A stretch of DNA of 36,091 nt from Tissierellia bacterium. GTDB lineage: Bacteria > Bacillota > Clostridia > Tissierellales > Sedimentibacteraceae. The notes beneath the pieces were generated by a model that saw only the letters and a list, made by a program, of their open reading frames with translations, ran no database searches and had not been told where the DNA came from. The stretch is taken from positions 1-36,091 of the forward strand of contig JAAYPY010000027.1 of the NCBI GenBank assembly GCA_012519555.1. The letters are read 5' to 3'. Positions 8,171-17,200 of the stretch are shown piece after piece (within the stretch, counting starts at the first letter, position 1; each line of letters starts with the position of its first letter). The position numbers and the translations under genes were made by a program.

Positions 8171-8265
8171 TGACCAAGGAGAGAGAGAAATGGCGGTAGG
8201 CCATTCGCAAGGAAATCCCAATTTTGTGACCAAAGGGGGCTAAAACATTGGTGATTGAGACTGCG
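8171..8265 (+). repeat. Structured repeat element copy R1 (contains 17-aa sORF 8190-8243, MAVGHSQGNPNFVTKGG)
   Basis: Similar by eye to minus-strand 19890-19985 (GTAGG..C....CGCA..GAAATCCCAATTT..GAC.AAAGG....ATTGG.GAT); conserved paired arms. Confidence 0.6.
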
Positions 8266-8279
8266 AGATGCACTAACGG

Positions 8280-8313
8280 AAAAAGACAATCCAAATTCGG
8301 ATTGTCTTTTTTA
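8280..8313. terminator. Bidirectional intrinsic terminator
   Basis: AAAAAGACAATCC-AAATTC-GGATTGTCTTTTTT between convergent genes. Confidence 0.8.
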
Positions 8314-8326
8314 CTTCTAAATTTGC

Positions 8327-9679
8327 TTACTCTCCTGCAATTGAAAGTTTTTTTATTTTTAGCGATGGTGAGCCTATATAAGCTCCGCCCGGCAGGCCAA
8401 ATTTTAAATCCGAGCCGGTCTCTTCGATATTTTTTAGCATTTCAAAGTAATTACCTGCAACTGTTATTTGCTCCACAGGTCTTGAGATTTTTCCGCCCTC
8501 TATCAAATATCCCAAAGCTGCCAATGAAAAATCTCCTGATATGGAATTCAAGCCCGAATGAAGACCCTGCAGCTCAGTTATAAGTATACCTTTATCTAAG
8601 TCTGCAATCATTTCATTTAAATCTCTTTCTCCCTTTTCGACATAGAAGTTTGAAGGAGATATACCTATTGATGATTTGTAGGAACCCTTGCTTGCATTTC
8701 CTGTTGTTTCGACGCCATCTTTTTTAGCCGTCTTTAAATTATGAAAATAAGTTTTTAAAACTCCTTTGTCAATAACCTTTTTATATTTACAGGCAACGCC
8801 CTCGCCGTCAAAGGATTTGGACGCAAGACCACCCTCCATATATGGGTCATCAATTAAAGTGAATTTATCACTTGCAATTTTTTCGTTTAATTTTCCTTTC
8901 AATAGGGAAAGATTCTTTTGTACTGCCTCAGCTGAGAATATTCCTGTAAATGCCTCCAATAAATCCGCAGCAGCTGAATTTTTGATAATTACTTTGTAGT
9001 CTCCTGATTTTACAGAGCTTGCTCCAAGAAGGGCCAATGCCTCATCTACAGCCTCCTTAGCAATTTCCTCTGCTATAAATTTATTGAAATCATTCCCTGT
9101 CCTATATGCCAAACCTGTCTTAATATCTTCCCCTTCCTTTGCAACCACTGATATGTAGGTATATGCAATGTTGCTTTTATCCTCTAGAAAAAGACCCTTG
9201 GTATTGGACATAATTGTTTCTCCATAACCGTCACCAAAGACACATGCCTGAACAGATGTAATTCTCTTATCTAATTTGAATGCTTCTTCTTCAAGCTTCT
9301 TAACAAATTTAATTTTTTCTTCTTCGCTTATTTTAGACAAGCCCAAATTGAAAGAATCAACCTTTTTATATTCCTTTGAGCCTTCGAATATATCCTCCTC
9401 ATCTTCGGAATCTATTATTGTTGCATTTTCTACAACATCTCTAACCAATTGCTCAATGGAAGCTTCATCCACCCTTTCGGTGTATGAATATCCCATTTTC
9501 CCCTTGTAAACTCCTCTTAAGGAAAGTCCTTCGCTTTCAGAAAGGTTATAAGTGTCAAGCTCCGTTTGAAAAACCTTCAGCGTAAGGCTGCTGCCTGCAG
9601 AATAATATACCTCCATATCATTTAAGCCGCTTTCCCTGCCTTTTTGAAATATCTTATCAATCAATGCTTTCATTTCCAC
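8327..9679 (-). CDS. pmbA: TldD/PmbA family metallopeptidase subunit (PmbA/TldE-like)
   Basis: Family sequence pattern and pairing with tldD immediately upstream. Confidence 0.88.
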   Translation of the reverse strand: MEMKALIDKIFQKGRESGLNDMEVYYSAGSSLTLKVFQTELDTYNLSESEGLSLRGVYKGKMGYSYTERVDEASIEQLVRDVVENATIIDSEDEEDIFEGSKEYKKVDSFNLGLSKISEEEKIKFVKKLEEEAFKLDKRITSVQACVFGDGYGETIMSNTKGLFLEDKSNIAYTYISVVAKEGEDIKTGLAYRTGNDFNKFIAEEIAKEAVDEALALLGASSVKSGDYKVIIKNSAAADLLEAFTGIFSAEAVQKNLSLLKGKLNEKIASDKFTLIDDPYMEGGLASKSFDGEGVACKYKKVIDKGVLKTYFHNLKTAKKDGVETTGNASKGSYKSSIGISPSNFYVEKGERDLNEMIADLDKGILITELQGLHSGLNSISGDFSLAALGYLIEGGKISRPVEQITVAGNYFEMLKNIEETGSDLKFGLPGGAYIGSPSLKIKKLSIAGE

Positions 9680-11070
9680 TATTTTTCACCTTCCCTTCCG
9701 CCTACTGTTAATTCCGAAACCCTTATCATGGGCTGACCTACATTTGCGGGTATGCTTCCGCTCACAGAGCCGCACATGCCTTGACTTTGAAGCAGATTAT
9801 TTCCAACCATATCTATTTTATTAAGTACTTCAGTACCCTTGCCTATGAGTGTAGCACCCCTTACAGGCTCTTTGATTTTGCCCTTTTCTATTATGTATCC
9901 TTCCATTACGGCGAAGTTGAATTCTCCAGTGCTGGGGTTTACGGACCCTCCCCCCATATGCTTTGCATAAAGCCCCTTTTCCGTATTTGCGAATATTTCT
10001 TCCGGAGTGGAGCTGCCCTTGTCAATAAAAGTGTTTGACATTCGTGAAGTCGGAGGGAATCTGTAGGACTGACGTCTTGATGAACCTGTTACGTCCATGT
10101 TCATTCTTCTGCCGTTTAACTTATCAACCATGTATCCTTTAAGTATTCCATTCTCAATAAGTACATTTCGCTGTGACTCGGTTCCTTCGTCATCTATACT
10201 GTAAGAACCCCACTGATTCGGAATCGAGCCATCATCTATGGCAGTAACTATGGGTGAAGCTATCTGCTGACCAATTTTTCCTGCAAATACGGAAAGACCT
10301 TTTGCAACTGAAGTTGCTTCCAATCCGTGGCCGCATGCTTCGTGGAAAATTACTCCTCCAAATCCGTTGTCTATTATTACTGGCATTCTGCCGCTGGGGC
10401 TGTACTTGGCATTAACCATTGTTACAGCGATTCTTGATGCTTCCTTTGCATAATGGTCAATATCAAGGTCTTCAAAAAACTCGTAACCTTTGCTTGCTCC
10501 GGGACCGAAGAACCCTGACTGCATTTCTCCGTTTTTACTGGCTACTGATGAAATCCCCAGCCTTGAGCGAACTCTGGTATCTTCTTTCCACAAACCTTCG
10601 GAATTTGCCACCATAATATTTTGTGTATAATCTGTATAAGAGACCGTGACCTGTGTAATCAGCTCATCATAATTAAAGGCTGTATCATAGGCTTTTTTCA
10701 TCACCTGAACCTTTTTGGTTTTCTCAACACTTGATGGGTCTATTAGTATGGTGTTTATTCCTTTAACATCTGTCTTGGTAAGATTTATTGTAAGGTTTAG
10801 GTTTGGTCCTTCTAAGGCCTTAGCAGCCTTTTTTGCAGTATCAATTAAAGTGTTTCTATCAGATTTATTGGTATATGCGTAAACACTGTTAAATCCTTTA
10901 AATATTCTGATGCCTAGGCCATAATCTCTTCCTGACATTGTGCTTTCTACCTTGCCGCCTATCATAATTATTCCGTTGTTAGTTCTGTCTTCCACAAAGA
11001 TTTCAGCAAAGTCTCCGCCGGTGGATAAGGCAGCTGTAAGTGTATCTTCAATCAGCTTTCTATTTAACAA
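9679..11070 (-). CDS. tldD: TldD family metalloprotease
   Basis: HEACGHGLEA (HExxxH) motif; GGGSVNPSTGEFNFAV. Confidence 0.92.
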   Translation of the reverse strand: MLNRKLIEDTLTAALSTGGDFAEIFVEDRTNNGIIMIGGKVESTMSGRDYGLGIRIFKGFNSVYAYTNKSDRNTLIDTAKKAAKALEGPNLNLTINLTKTDVKGINTILIDPSSVEKTKKVQVMKKAYDTAFNYDELITQVTVSYTDYTQNIMVANSEGLWKEDTRVRSRLGISSVASKNGEMQSGFFGPGASKGYEFFEDLDIDHYAKEASRIAVTMVNAKYSPSGRMPVIIDNGFGGVIFHEACGHGLEATSVAKGLSVFAGKIGQQIASPIVTAIDDGSIPNQWGSYSIDDEGTESQRNVLIENGILKGYMVDKLNGRRMNMDVTGSSRRQSYRFPPTSRMSNTFIDKGSSTPEEIFANTEKGLYAKHMGGGSVNPSTGEFNFAVMEGYIIEKGKIKEPVRGATLIGKGTEVLNKIDMVGNNLLQSQGMCGSVSGSIPANVGQPMIRVSELTVGGREGEK

Positions 11071-11167
11071 TTTATCACTCCTTTTTTCTAATATAAGAGT
11101 ATTTTACCATATTTTCCTTAAAGTATTAATAATTTTTTGTATAATGAAAGGGGATTTTCTCAATCCC

Positions 11168-12400
11168 CTAACTTAATTTTATTCTATGGTATGTTTTCTT
11201 GCCTTTTTTTATCATCAGCTTTCCGTCTTCAAAATCTTTTTCCGTAACGCTTGCCCCTATATCGTCTATTATAAGATCATTTACGGAAACGCCTGACTGC
11301 TCTATAAGCCTTCTGCCTTCGCTTTTTGATTTTATTAATCCTGCCCTTTGCATTAAATCAATGACAGGCATTCCTTCGCTTAATTCGGATTTTGTCAACT
11401 CTGTTGTGGGAACATTGTCTGAATCAGCTCCGCCTCCAAATAATGCTCTTGCTGCTTCTTGAGCATTTAGTGCATCTTCTTCAGAATGTATCAGCTTAGT
11501 TACTTCAAATGCAAGAACTTCTTTAGCCTTATTTATTTCAGCACCTTTTAGTGCTCCCAATCTTCTCACTTCATCCATGGGTAAAAATGTAAGGAGTGCC
11601 AAACATTTTTCCACATCTGCATCATCAATGTTTCTCCAGTATTGATAGAATTCATAAGGTGTTGTTTTGTCTCTGTCAAGCCATAAAGCTCCTTTTTCTG
11701 TTTTTCCCATTTTCTTGCCTTCACTGTTTGTCAATAAGGTAAATGTCATTCCATAAACCTGTTTTCCAGCTTTTTTCCTTGTCAGTTCAACACCGGCTAT
11801 TATATTTGACCATTGGTCATTTCCGCCTAATTGCATTTTACAGTCGAATTTTTGATTTAACATATAGAAGTCATAAGCTTGCATAAGCATATAGCCAAAT
11901 TCAAAAAATGTAAGACCCTGTTCCATTCTATTTTTATAACAATCTGCGGCAATCATTTTGCTTATTGTAAAATGTATTCCCACTTCCCTCATGAATTCAA
12001 GGTAATTCAAAGGTAAAAGCCATTCTGAATTTCTTGGCATAATAGCTTTTCCATCTGAAAAGTCAAGAAACTTCTCAAATACCTTTTTAAAGTTTTCAGC
12101 ATTTTGAGTTATGGTTTCAAATGACATGACCGAGCGCATTCCGGTTCTGTCACTGGGGTCCCCTATCATGGTGGTTCCATCTCCAAGCAAGGCAATAGGT
12201 CTGTGTCCGTGTTGCTGCATTATTGACATTACCATTATCTGTATGAAGTGACCTATGTGAAGACTGTCTGCAGTCGGATCAAATCCTATATAGAATGTTA
12301 CGGATTCTTTACCCAATAATTCTTTTATTTCTTCTTCATGAGTACATTGTTCCAAATATCCTCTTTCTTTTAACACATCAAAAACATTTCCTTTTTCCAT
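11168..12400 (-). CDS. tyrS: Tyrosyl-tRNA synthetase
   Basis: [31 protein letters not shown]-terminal S4-like domain. Confidence 0.96.
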   Translation of the reverse strand: MEKGNVFDVLKERGYLEQCTHEEEIKELLGKESVTFYIGFDPTADSLHIGHFIQIMVMSIMQQHGHRPIALLGDGTTMIGDPSDRTGMRSVMSFETITQNAENFKKVFEKFLDFSDGKAIMPRNSEWLLPLNYLEFMREVGIHFTISKMIAADCYKNRMEQGLTFFEFGYMLMQAYDFYMLNQKFDCKMQLGGNDQWSNIIAGVELTRKKAGKQVYGMTFTLLTNSEGKKMGKTEKGALWLDRDKTTPYEFYQYWRNIDDADVEKCLALLTFLPMDEVRRLGALKGAEINKAKEVLAFEVTKLIHSEEDALNAQEAARALFGGGADSDNVPTTELTKSELSEGMPVIDLMQRAGLIKSKSEGRRLIEQSGVSVNDLIIDDIGASVTEKDFEDGKLMIKKGKKTYHRIKLS

Positions 12401-12439
12401 CGTATCCTCCTTATGTTAATTTGATATTTATTCTCATAA

Positions 12440-12674
12440 ATTAAGGGTTATCTCATCCAAAAGGACGAGATAACCCGTGGTACCACCTTAATTTGCTGCT
12501 GCCTCTTGCTGATGTAACGGTCAGATAAGCCGCTGTGCTTTCACACAGAACTCAGGAGTCGTATTTCACACCTCGTGCTGTGAATCTTTCACCACCCGAT
12601 TCACTCTCTATCTTGTAACCAAGGTGTTACTTAAGTTCCTTCATAGTCATGTAACATAGTCATGTAACGTGTTA
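12440..12674 (-). ncRNA. T-box leader (tyrosine) of tyrS
   Basis: T-box AAGGTGGTACCACGG; specifier loop GAAATACGACTCC (TAC=Tyr); terminator hairpin GGGTTATCTCGTCC...GGATGAGATAACCC; TTGACA-17-TATCAT promoter upstream. Confidence 0.92.
12642..12667. repeat. Perfect 13-bp tandem duplication (CATAGTCATGTAA x2)
   Basis: Direct reading; at the extreme 5' end of the predicted tyrS T-box transcript. Confidence 0.9.
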
Positions 12675-13009
12675 ATTTGAATGATAATATATATATTATA
12701 TGTTGTCAAGAAGTAAATTTGTTAATAAAATACATACTTTACATATAATGCTCTAAAAATTAACCTTTTATTAAGTATTTTTGAATAAACATTCGATATT
12801 TGTCATAAATTTGTATTTATTTCTTTTGTTTGCAAAATTGTGTAATATAATTGACACAATTGGTAATCTATCAAGTTATTGTGTGTTTTTTTAGCGGATT
12901 TACAGTGCTATAATTTAAAACATGACGGAGCTCATTAACAAGTTCTAAAGTTTCAAGGAAGCAGGCCTGCCCTGTTTCCAAAAAATCTAAGACTATATAG
13001 GAGTGAATT

Positions 13010-13747
13010 ATGAAAAAAAGAATTATTGCATTAACATTAGCTGCATTAGTAGCATTGTCATCAACATCAGCATTTGCTGCAACAACAAATTGTACAACGA
13101 TAAATTATAAGTATAAACTAAATGATTTATTAAAAAATAGCACAAGCAAATATGCTAATGAAAACAGACAGTACAAGGTTACTGTTAACGGAAAAGAAGT
13201 GGATTTGAAAACAATTGACTGGAAAGCGATATTAAAACAATATAAACCATCTGAAAAAACGTCTGCTCCGGTTGAAAAACCAGCGGCACCGGTTGAAAAG
13301 CCAGCTGCTCCGGTTGAGAAGCCAGCTGCTCCGGCAGAAAATAATACAACCGTTTCTTCGTCAAATATAACATATGAACAAAAAGTAGTAGAACTTGTAA
13401 ATGTTGAAAGACAAAAAGCAGGCTTGCCGACATTAAAAATGGATTCAGCAATTTCAAACGTAGCAAGAGCTAAATCCAAAGACATGGCAGTAAACAATTA
13501 CTTTGCCCACCAATCACCTACCTATGGCAGTGCGGGCGATATGTTAAGACAATTTGGAATCAGTTGGCGTGCATGGGGTGAAAATATTGCAGCAGGACAA
13601 AGAACACCTGAAATTGTTGTAAATGCTTGGATGAATTCACCGGGACATAGAGCAAATATCCTTTCACCTAATTTCTCAAAGATTGGTGTGGGATATGTAA
13701 CAAACTCAAGCGGAAGACCATATTGGACACAAATATTCACTAATTAA
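13010..13747 (+). CDS. Secreted CAP-domain (SCP/PR1, YkwD-like) protein with PVEKPAA repeats
   Basis: Signal peptide; VELVNVERQKAGLP...HQSPTYGSAGDMLRQFG...WGENIAAGQ...WMNSPGHRANIL. Confidence 0.92.
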   Translation: MKKRIIALTLAALVALSSTSAFAATTNCTTINYKYKLNDLLKNSTSKYANENRQYKVTVNGKEVDLKTIDWKAILKQYKPSEKTSAPVEKPAAPVEKPAAPVEKPAAPAENNTTVSSSNITYEQKVVELVNVERQKAGLPTLKMDSAISNVARAKSKDMAVNNYFAHQSPTYGSAGDMLRQFGISWRAWGENIAAGQRTPEIVVNAWMNSPGHRANILSPNFSKIGVGYVTNSSGRPYWTQIFTN

Positions 13748-13796
13748 AGATACTCTAACCCTACGAGATGCCTTAAGCAATTCAAATAATGATTGT

Positions 13797-13829
13797 TAAA
13801 GCAGGTTGAAAATTCAACCTGCTTTTTTA
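13797..13829 (+). terminator. Intrinsic terminator
   Basis: AAAGCAGGTTGAA-AA-TTCAACCTGCTTTTTT hairpin. Confidence 0.85.
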
Positions 13830-14028
13830 ATATAAGAATTATTTTTCTTTTTGTACCAATTTAATTTGATATAATACGAACATTAAATAAAAATTTTTGT
13901 TGCACTTTTGTATATTAGGCGTTATAATACTATTTGTGATTAATTCTTGGTTCAAATGTTCATGATAATAGAATATTTGAATTTCCATTAGACCTATTGA
14001 ACATAATAAACAATTGAAAGGAGAAATT

Positions 14029-15486
14029 ATGGAAGGATTTTTTAAACTAAAAGAAAACGGAACTAATGTATCTACTGAAATTATGGCAGGGTTCACCACA
14101 TTTTTTACAATGTCTTATATTATTTTTGTTAACCCCGCAATACTATCAGCAACAGGAATGCCTTCACAAGCAGTATTTTTAGCAACAATTATAGCAGCAG
14201 CAATTGGAACTTTGGTAATGGGATTATTTGCGAACGTTCCTTATGCTCAGGCACCGGGCATGGGTCTTAATGCATTTTTTACCTACACAGTAGTATTCGC
14301 TTTAGGCTTCTCTTGGGAACAGGCATTAGCATTAGTATTCATATGTGGAATGTTAAATATATTTATTACCGTTACAAAGATTCGCAAGAGTATTATAAAA
14401 GCTATACCTGAAAGTTTACAAAATGCAATCAGCGGAGGCATCGGCATATTTATAGCATATATAGGTATCAAAGGCGCAAATATTATAGAGTTCCTCTCAG
14501 ACAATACAAATATTATCGCAGTAAACGGTGAGCCATTTGCAGCAGATGGAACATACAGTAATATATTTTCATTGGTAACCAATGGAGGAATTGTACCTGC
14601 AGTTGTTGATTTTACTAATCCGGCAACACAACTGTCAATTATAGGTTTGTTTATATTGGTTATTCTTATTGTTCTAAAAGTAAAAGGAGCTATACTTATC
14701 AGTATCATAGTGACAACATTAATTGGAATACCATATGGTATAGTTGACCTTTCTAATGTATCAATAAATGCCGGAGGATTATCTTCAGCATTTGCTGATT
14801 TAGGTATTACATTTGGAGCAGCTTTTGGTCCTAAAGGGATGCAATCCTTGTTTTCTGATCCATCACGTATACCATTGGTTTTAATAACAATATTTGCATT
14901 CAGTTTGTCAGATACATTTGATACAATCGGAACATTTATAGGTACAGGCAGAAGAAGCGGGATTTTTAGTGAAGAAGATCAAAAAGCTCTTGAAACAAGC
15001 ACGGGATTTAAATCAAAGATGGATAAAGCATTATTTGCAGATGCAATAGCAACCTCCATCGGAGCAATCTTTGGAACATCAAATACTACAACCTATGTTG
15101 AAAGTGCGGCAGGAATAGGTGTAGGAGGACGTACAGGCTTAACAAGCGTTGTAACGGCGTTATTGTTTATTGCTTGTATATTAATTGCACCAATTGCAGG
15201 AATTGTACCTTCAGCAGCGACAGCACCGGTTTTAATAATTGTGGGTGTTATGATGATGTCATCCTTTACTAAAATAAATTGGGAGGATTTAGATGAAGCT
15301 ATACCTGCATTCTTTGCATCGGTTTTCATGGGACTCGGATACAGTATATCATACGGAATAGCAGGCGGCTTCATATTCTACTGTATTGTAAAAGCATGCA
15401 AGAGAGAGCTTAACCAGGTACATCCAATCTTGTTGGTATCAACATTATTATTTATTATAAACTTCATTGTATTAGCCGTAATATAA
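14029..15486 (+). CDS. NCS2 family purine (adenine/guanine/hypoxanthine) permease
   Basis: STEIMAGFTTFFTMSYIIFVNP, AQAPGMGLNAFFTYTVV, FSLSDTFDTIGTFIGTG motifs; ATG 14029 follows AGGAG. Confidence 0.92.
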   Translation: MEGFFKLKENGTNVSTEIMAGFTTFFTMSYIIFVNPAILSATGMPSQAVFLATIIAAAIGTLVMGLFANVPYAQAPGMGLNAFFTYTVVFALGFSWEQALALVFICGMLNIFITVTKIRKSIIKAIPESLQNAISGGIGIFIAYIGIKGANIIEFLSDNTNIIAVNGEPFAADGTYSNIFSLVTNGGIVPAVVDFTNPATQLSIIGLFILVILIVLKVKGAILISIIVTTLIGIPYGIVDLSNVSINAGGLSSAFADLGITFGAAFGPKGMQSLFSDPSRIPLVLITIFAFSLSDTFDTIGTFIGTGRRSGIFSEEDQKALETSTGFKSKMDKALFADAIATSIGAIFGTSNTTTYVESAAGIGVGGRTGLTSVVTALLFIACILIAPIAGIVPSAATAPVLIIVGVMMMSSFTKINWEDLDEAIPAFFASVFMGLGYSISYGIAGGFIFYCIVKACKRELNQVHPILLVSTLLFIINFIVLAVI

Positions 15487-15534
15487 ATCGATGGGGACAT
15501 TCCTTGAAAAATCATGGTGTGTCCCCTTTTTCTC

Positions 15535-15789
15535 TTGCATCTTGCATCTGGTCTTGCATATTCTTTCTTTTTTCGACATGGAATATATAGAATTATAGGT
15601 TATTTAGCTTGCAAAAATGCATTTCTTGCATTTTTTGATTTTTTGCAAGATAGTCATGCAAGTTGCAAAGCATTGAAATTATAATGTTTTGCGAGATTGC
15701 CAAAAGCAATCTTGCAATTTCCTCAGCTATAATGCGCTTTCCTCAAAAATATTTTAATTTTTTTGAAAGTTTTTGTTTACAAATTGCAT
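15535..15789. repeat. Cluster of about 11 TTGCAW/ATGCAW motifs
   Basis: Copies at about 15535, 15542, 15554, 15609, 15617, 15626, 15643, 15656, 15663, 15712, 15784, in both orientations. Confidence 0.75.
15689..15717. repeat. 12-bp inverted repeat TTGCGAGATTGC-CAAAA-GCAATCTTGCAA
   Basis: Direct reading; one G/A difference between arms (G-U in RNA). Confidence 0.85.
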
Positions 15790-15834
15790 TTTTGATGATA
15801 TAATAAGTTAAGTTTAGAAGAAGGAGATTTTGTT

Positions 15835-15987
15835 ATGGGTGTAGCTGTGAAAGATATTAGAGATGTAGTTGCAAAAATGAACTTTAGAAAATGTGGTACT
15901 ATTACCTGTATATATAATGTTGATGGAAAATGTAGCCAAAAAGAATGTGAATTGCATGAAAGAGGATTAAGACAAGAAGAAGACTAA
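15835..15987 (+). CDS. 50-aa Cys-rich small protein (MGVAVKDIRDVVAKMNFRKCGTITCIYNVDGKCSQKECELHERGLRQEED)
   Basis: ATG preceded by AAGGAG; CxxxxC..NVDGKC...C; followed by terminator. Below ORF-track length cutoff. Confidence 0.7.
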   Translation: MGVAVKDIRDVVAKMNFRKCGTITCIYNVDGKCSQKECELHERGLRQEED

Positions 15988-16030
15988 ACAGGGATGGTAA
16001 TGAAGATGATAAAACTGAATATAAAGATTT

Positions 16031-16067
16031 AAAGCGAAAGAAACTAATGAGTTGTCTTTCGCTTTTG
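16031..16067 (+). terminator. Intrinsic terminator after Cys-rich sORF
   Basis: AAAGCGAAAG...CTTTCGCTTTT. Confidence 0.75.
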
Positions 16068-16084
16068 ACTTATAAGATAATTTT

Positions 16085-16125
16085 GTCCGGAGGAAACCGT
16101 CCGAAAGGGACGGTTCGTGGACATT
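16085..16125. repeat. REP-like hairpin (ACCGTCC-GAAA-GGGACGGT ... GTGGACA)
   Basis: Palindromic intergenic element between convergent genes. Confidence 0.5.
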
Positions 16126-16142
16126 TCTTGTGTGTTTTTTTT

Positions 16143-17165
16143 CTATAAAATAATTTTATCTCTTGTTATGTCACTAATATTTTTGCATCCTGTCATTATC
16201 ATTGTTTCTCTCAATTCAGCACCGATTTTTTCGGTATACAGTTCCACGCCTTCAACTCCGCCTCCAAAGGCAGCAATGGCATATGGCCTTCCTATCAGTA
16301 CTGCGTCTGCTCCCAATGCAAGAGCCTTAAATACATCGGCTCCCGAACGAATTCCTCCGTCAACGAAGATTTTAAGCTTATCTCCCACGGCTTCTTTAAT
16401 TTCAGGAAGCATGGCACATGTAGCCGGCGAATCAGCTAATACCCTTCCCCCGTGAGAAGATACCACAATTCCGTAAGCCCCTGCCTCATAGGCCTTTATG
16501 GCGCCCTTTGCCGTCATAACCCCTTTAACTATGAAAGGAATTCTTGTTGCATCAGTTAATTCTTTAAGCTCCTCAACGCTTTTGGCAGAAACCGGTTTGC
16601 CAGCCAAGGCTAAATTTATAAGCCCGGCTGAATCGATGTCCATAGCAAATGCCATAACATTTACTTCTTCAATCATTTTGATTTTTTCTAAAACCTTATC
16701 ATTTTTCCAAGGTTTAAGTGTAGGCACAGCTCTTCCTTCAACTTCCTTTATTATGGGAAGGCTGTCCAAGAACAAATTATCCGCAGGTCCATCTCCCGTA
16801 AATCCTGCACCCCCTGCCTTTAGTGTGCCCTTAACTATTGCTTCGATATATTCTGCTTCTGTTATGGAGCCGTTGTAATTTAAACTCATACCTCCAATGG
16901 GAGCTGCAAAGAAAGGATATTTAAAATTCTTACCAAATAACGATATGGAAGTATCCTGTCCTTCATTTTTGTAAATGGTGTCCATATTAATTTTAATGGA
17001 AGCCAAAAAGTCAATACATATTTTAAATGCATTGCCGTTTCCTTTCCCACCGGTTCCAGGAATTTCTCCCTTGCACACTAGTCCGTTGCATTCCTTGCAA
17101 ACTCTGCAATTAGGTGCCATTTTTTCTCTTGCTCTGTTTAATAGTTCGTTATAATCCATAATCAT
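16143..17165 (-). CDS. FMN-dependent alpha-hydroxy-acid oxidizing protein
   Basis: FFAAPIGGMS, VVSSHGGRVLAD, IFVDGGIRSGADVFKALALGADAVLIGRP; N-terminal CRVCKECNGLVC. Confidence 0.88.
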   Translation of the reverse strand: MIMDYNELLNRAREKMAPNCRVCKECNGLVCKGEIPGTGGKGNGNAFKICIDFLASIKINMDTIYKNEGQDTSISLFGKNFKYPFFAAPIGGMSLNYNGSITEAEYIEAIVKGTLKAGGAGFTGDGPADNLFLDSLPIIKEVEGRAVPTLKPWKNDKVLEKIKMIEEVNVMAFAMDIDSAGLINLALAGKPVSAKSVEELKELTDATRIPFIVKGVMTAKGAIKAYEAGAYGIVVSSHGGRVLADSPATCAMLPEIKEAVGDKLKIFVDGGIRSGADVFKALALGADAVLIGRPYAIAAFGGGVEGVELYTEKIGAELRETMIMTGCKNISDITRDKIIL

Positions 17166-17200
17166 CTTCTCCTTTTATTAGTCCATAGTCCACCGGGTTA

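Noticed and set aside
9781-11176. Plus-strand ORFs within tldD/pmbA
   Set aside because: Antisense to well-supported conserved genes, no homology pattern.
13252-13340. Tandem PVEKPAA repeats in the CAP protein
   Set aside because: Common low-complexity linker in secreted/cell-wall proteins; the antisense ORFs over it are artefacts.
13840-14028. Purine riboswitch upstream of the NCS2 permease
   Set aside because: Conserved purine aptamer core sequences could not be found.
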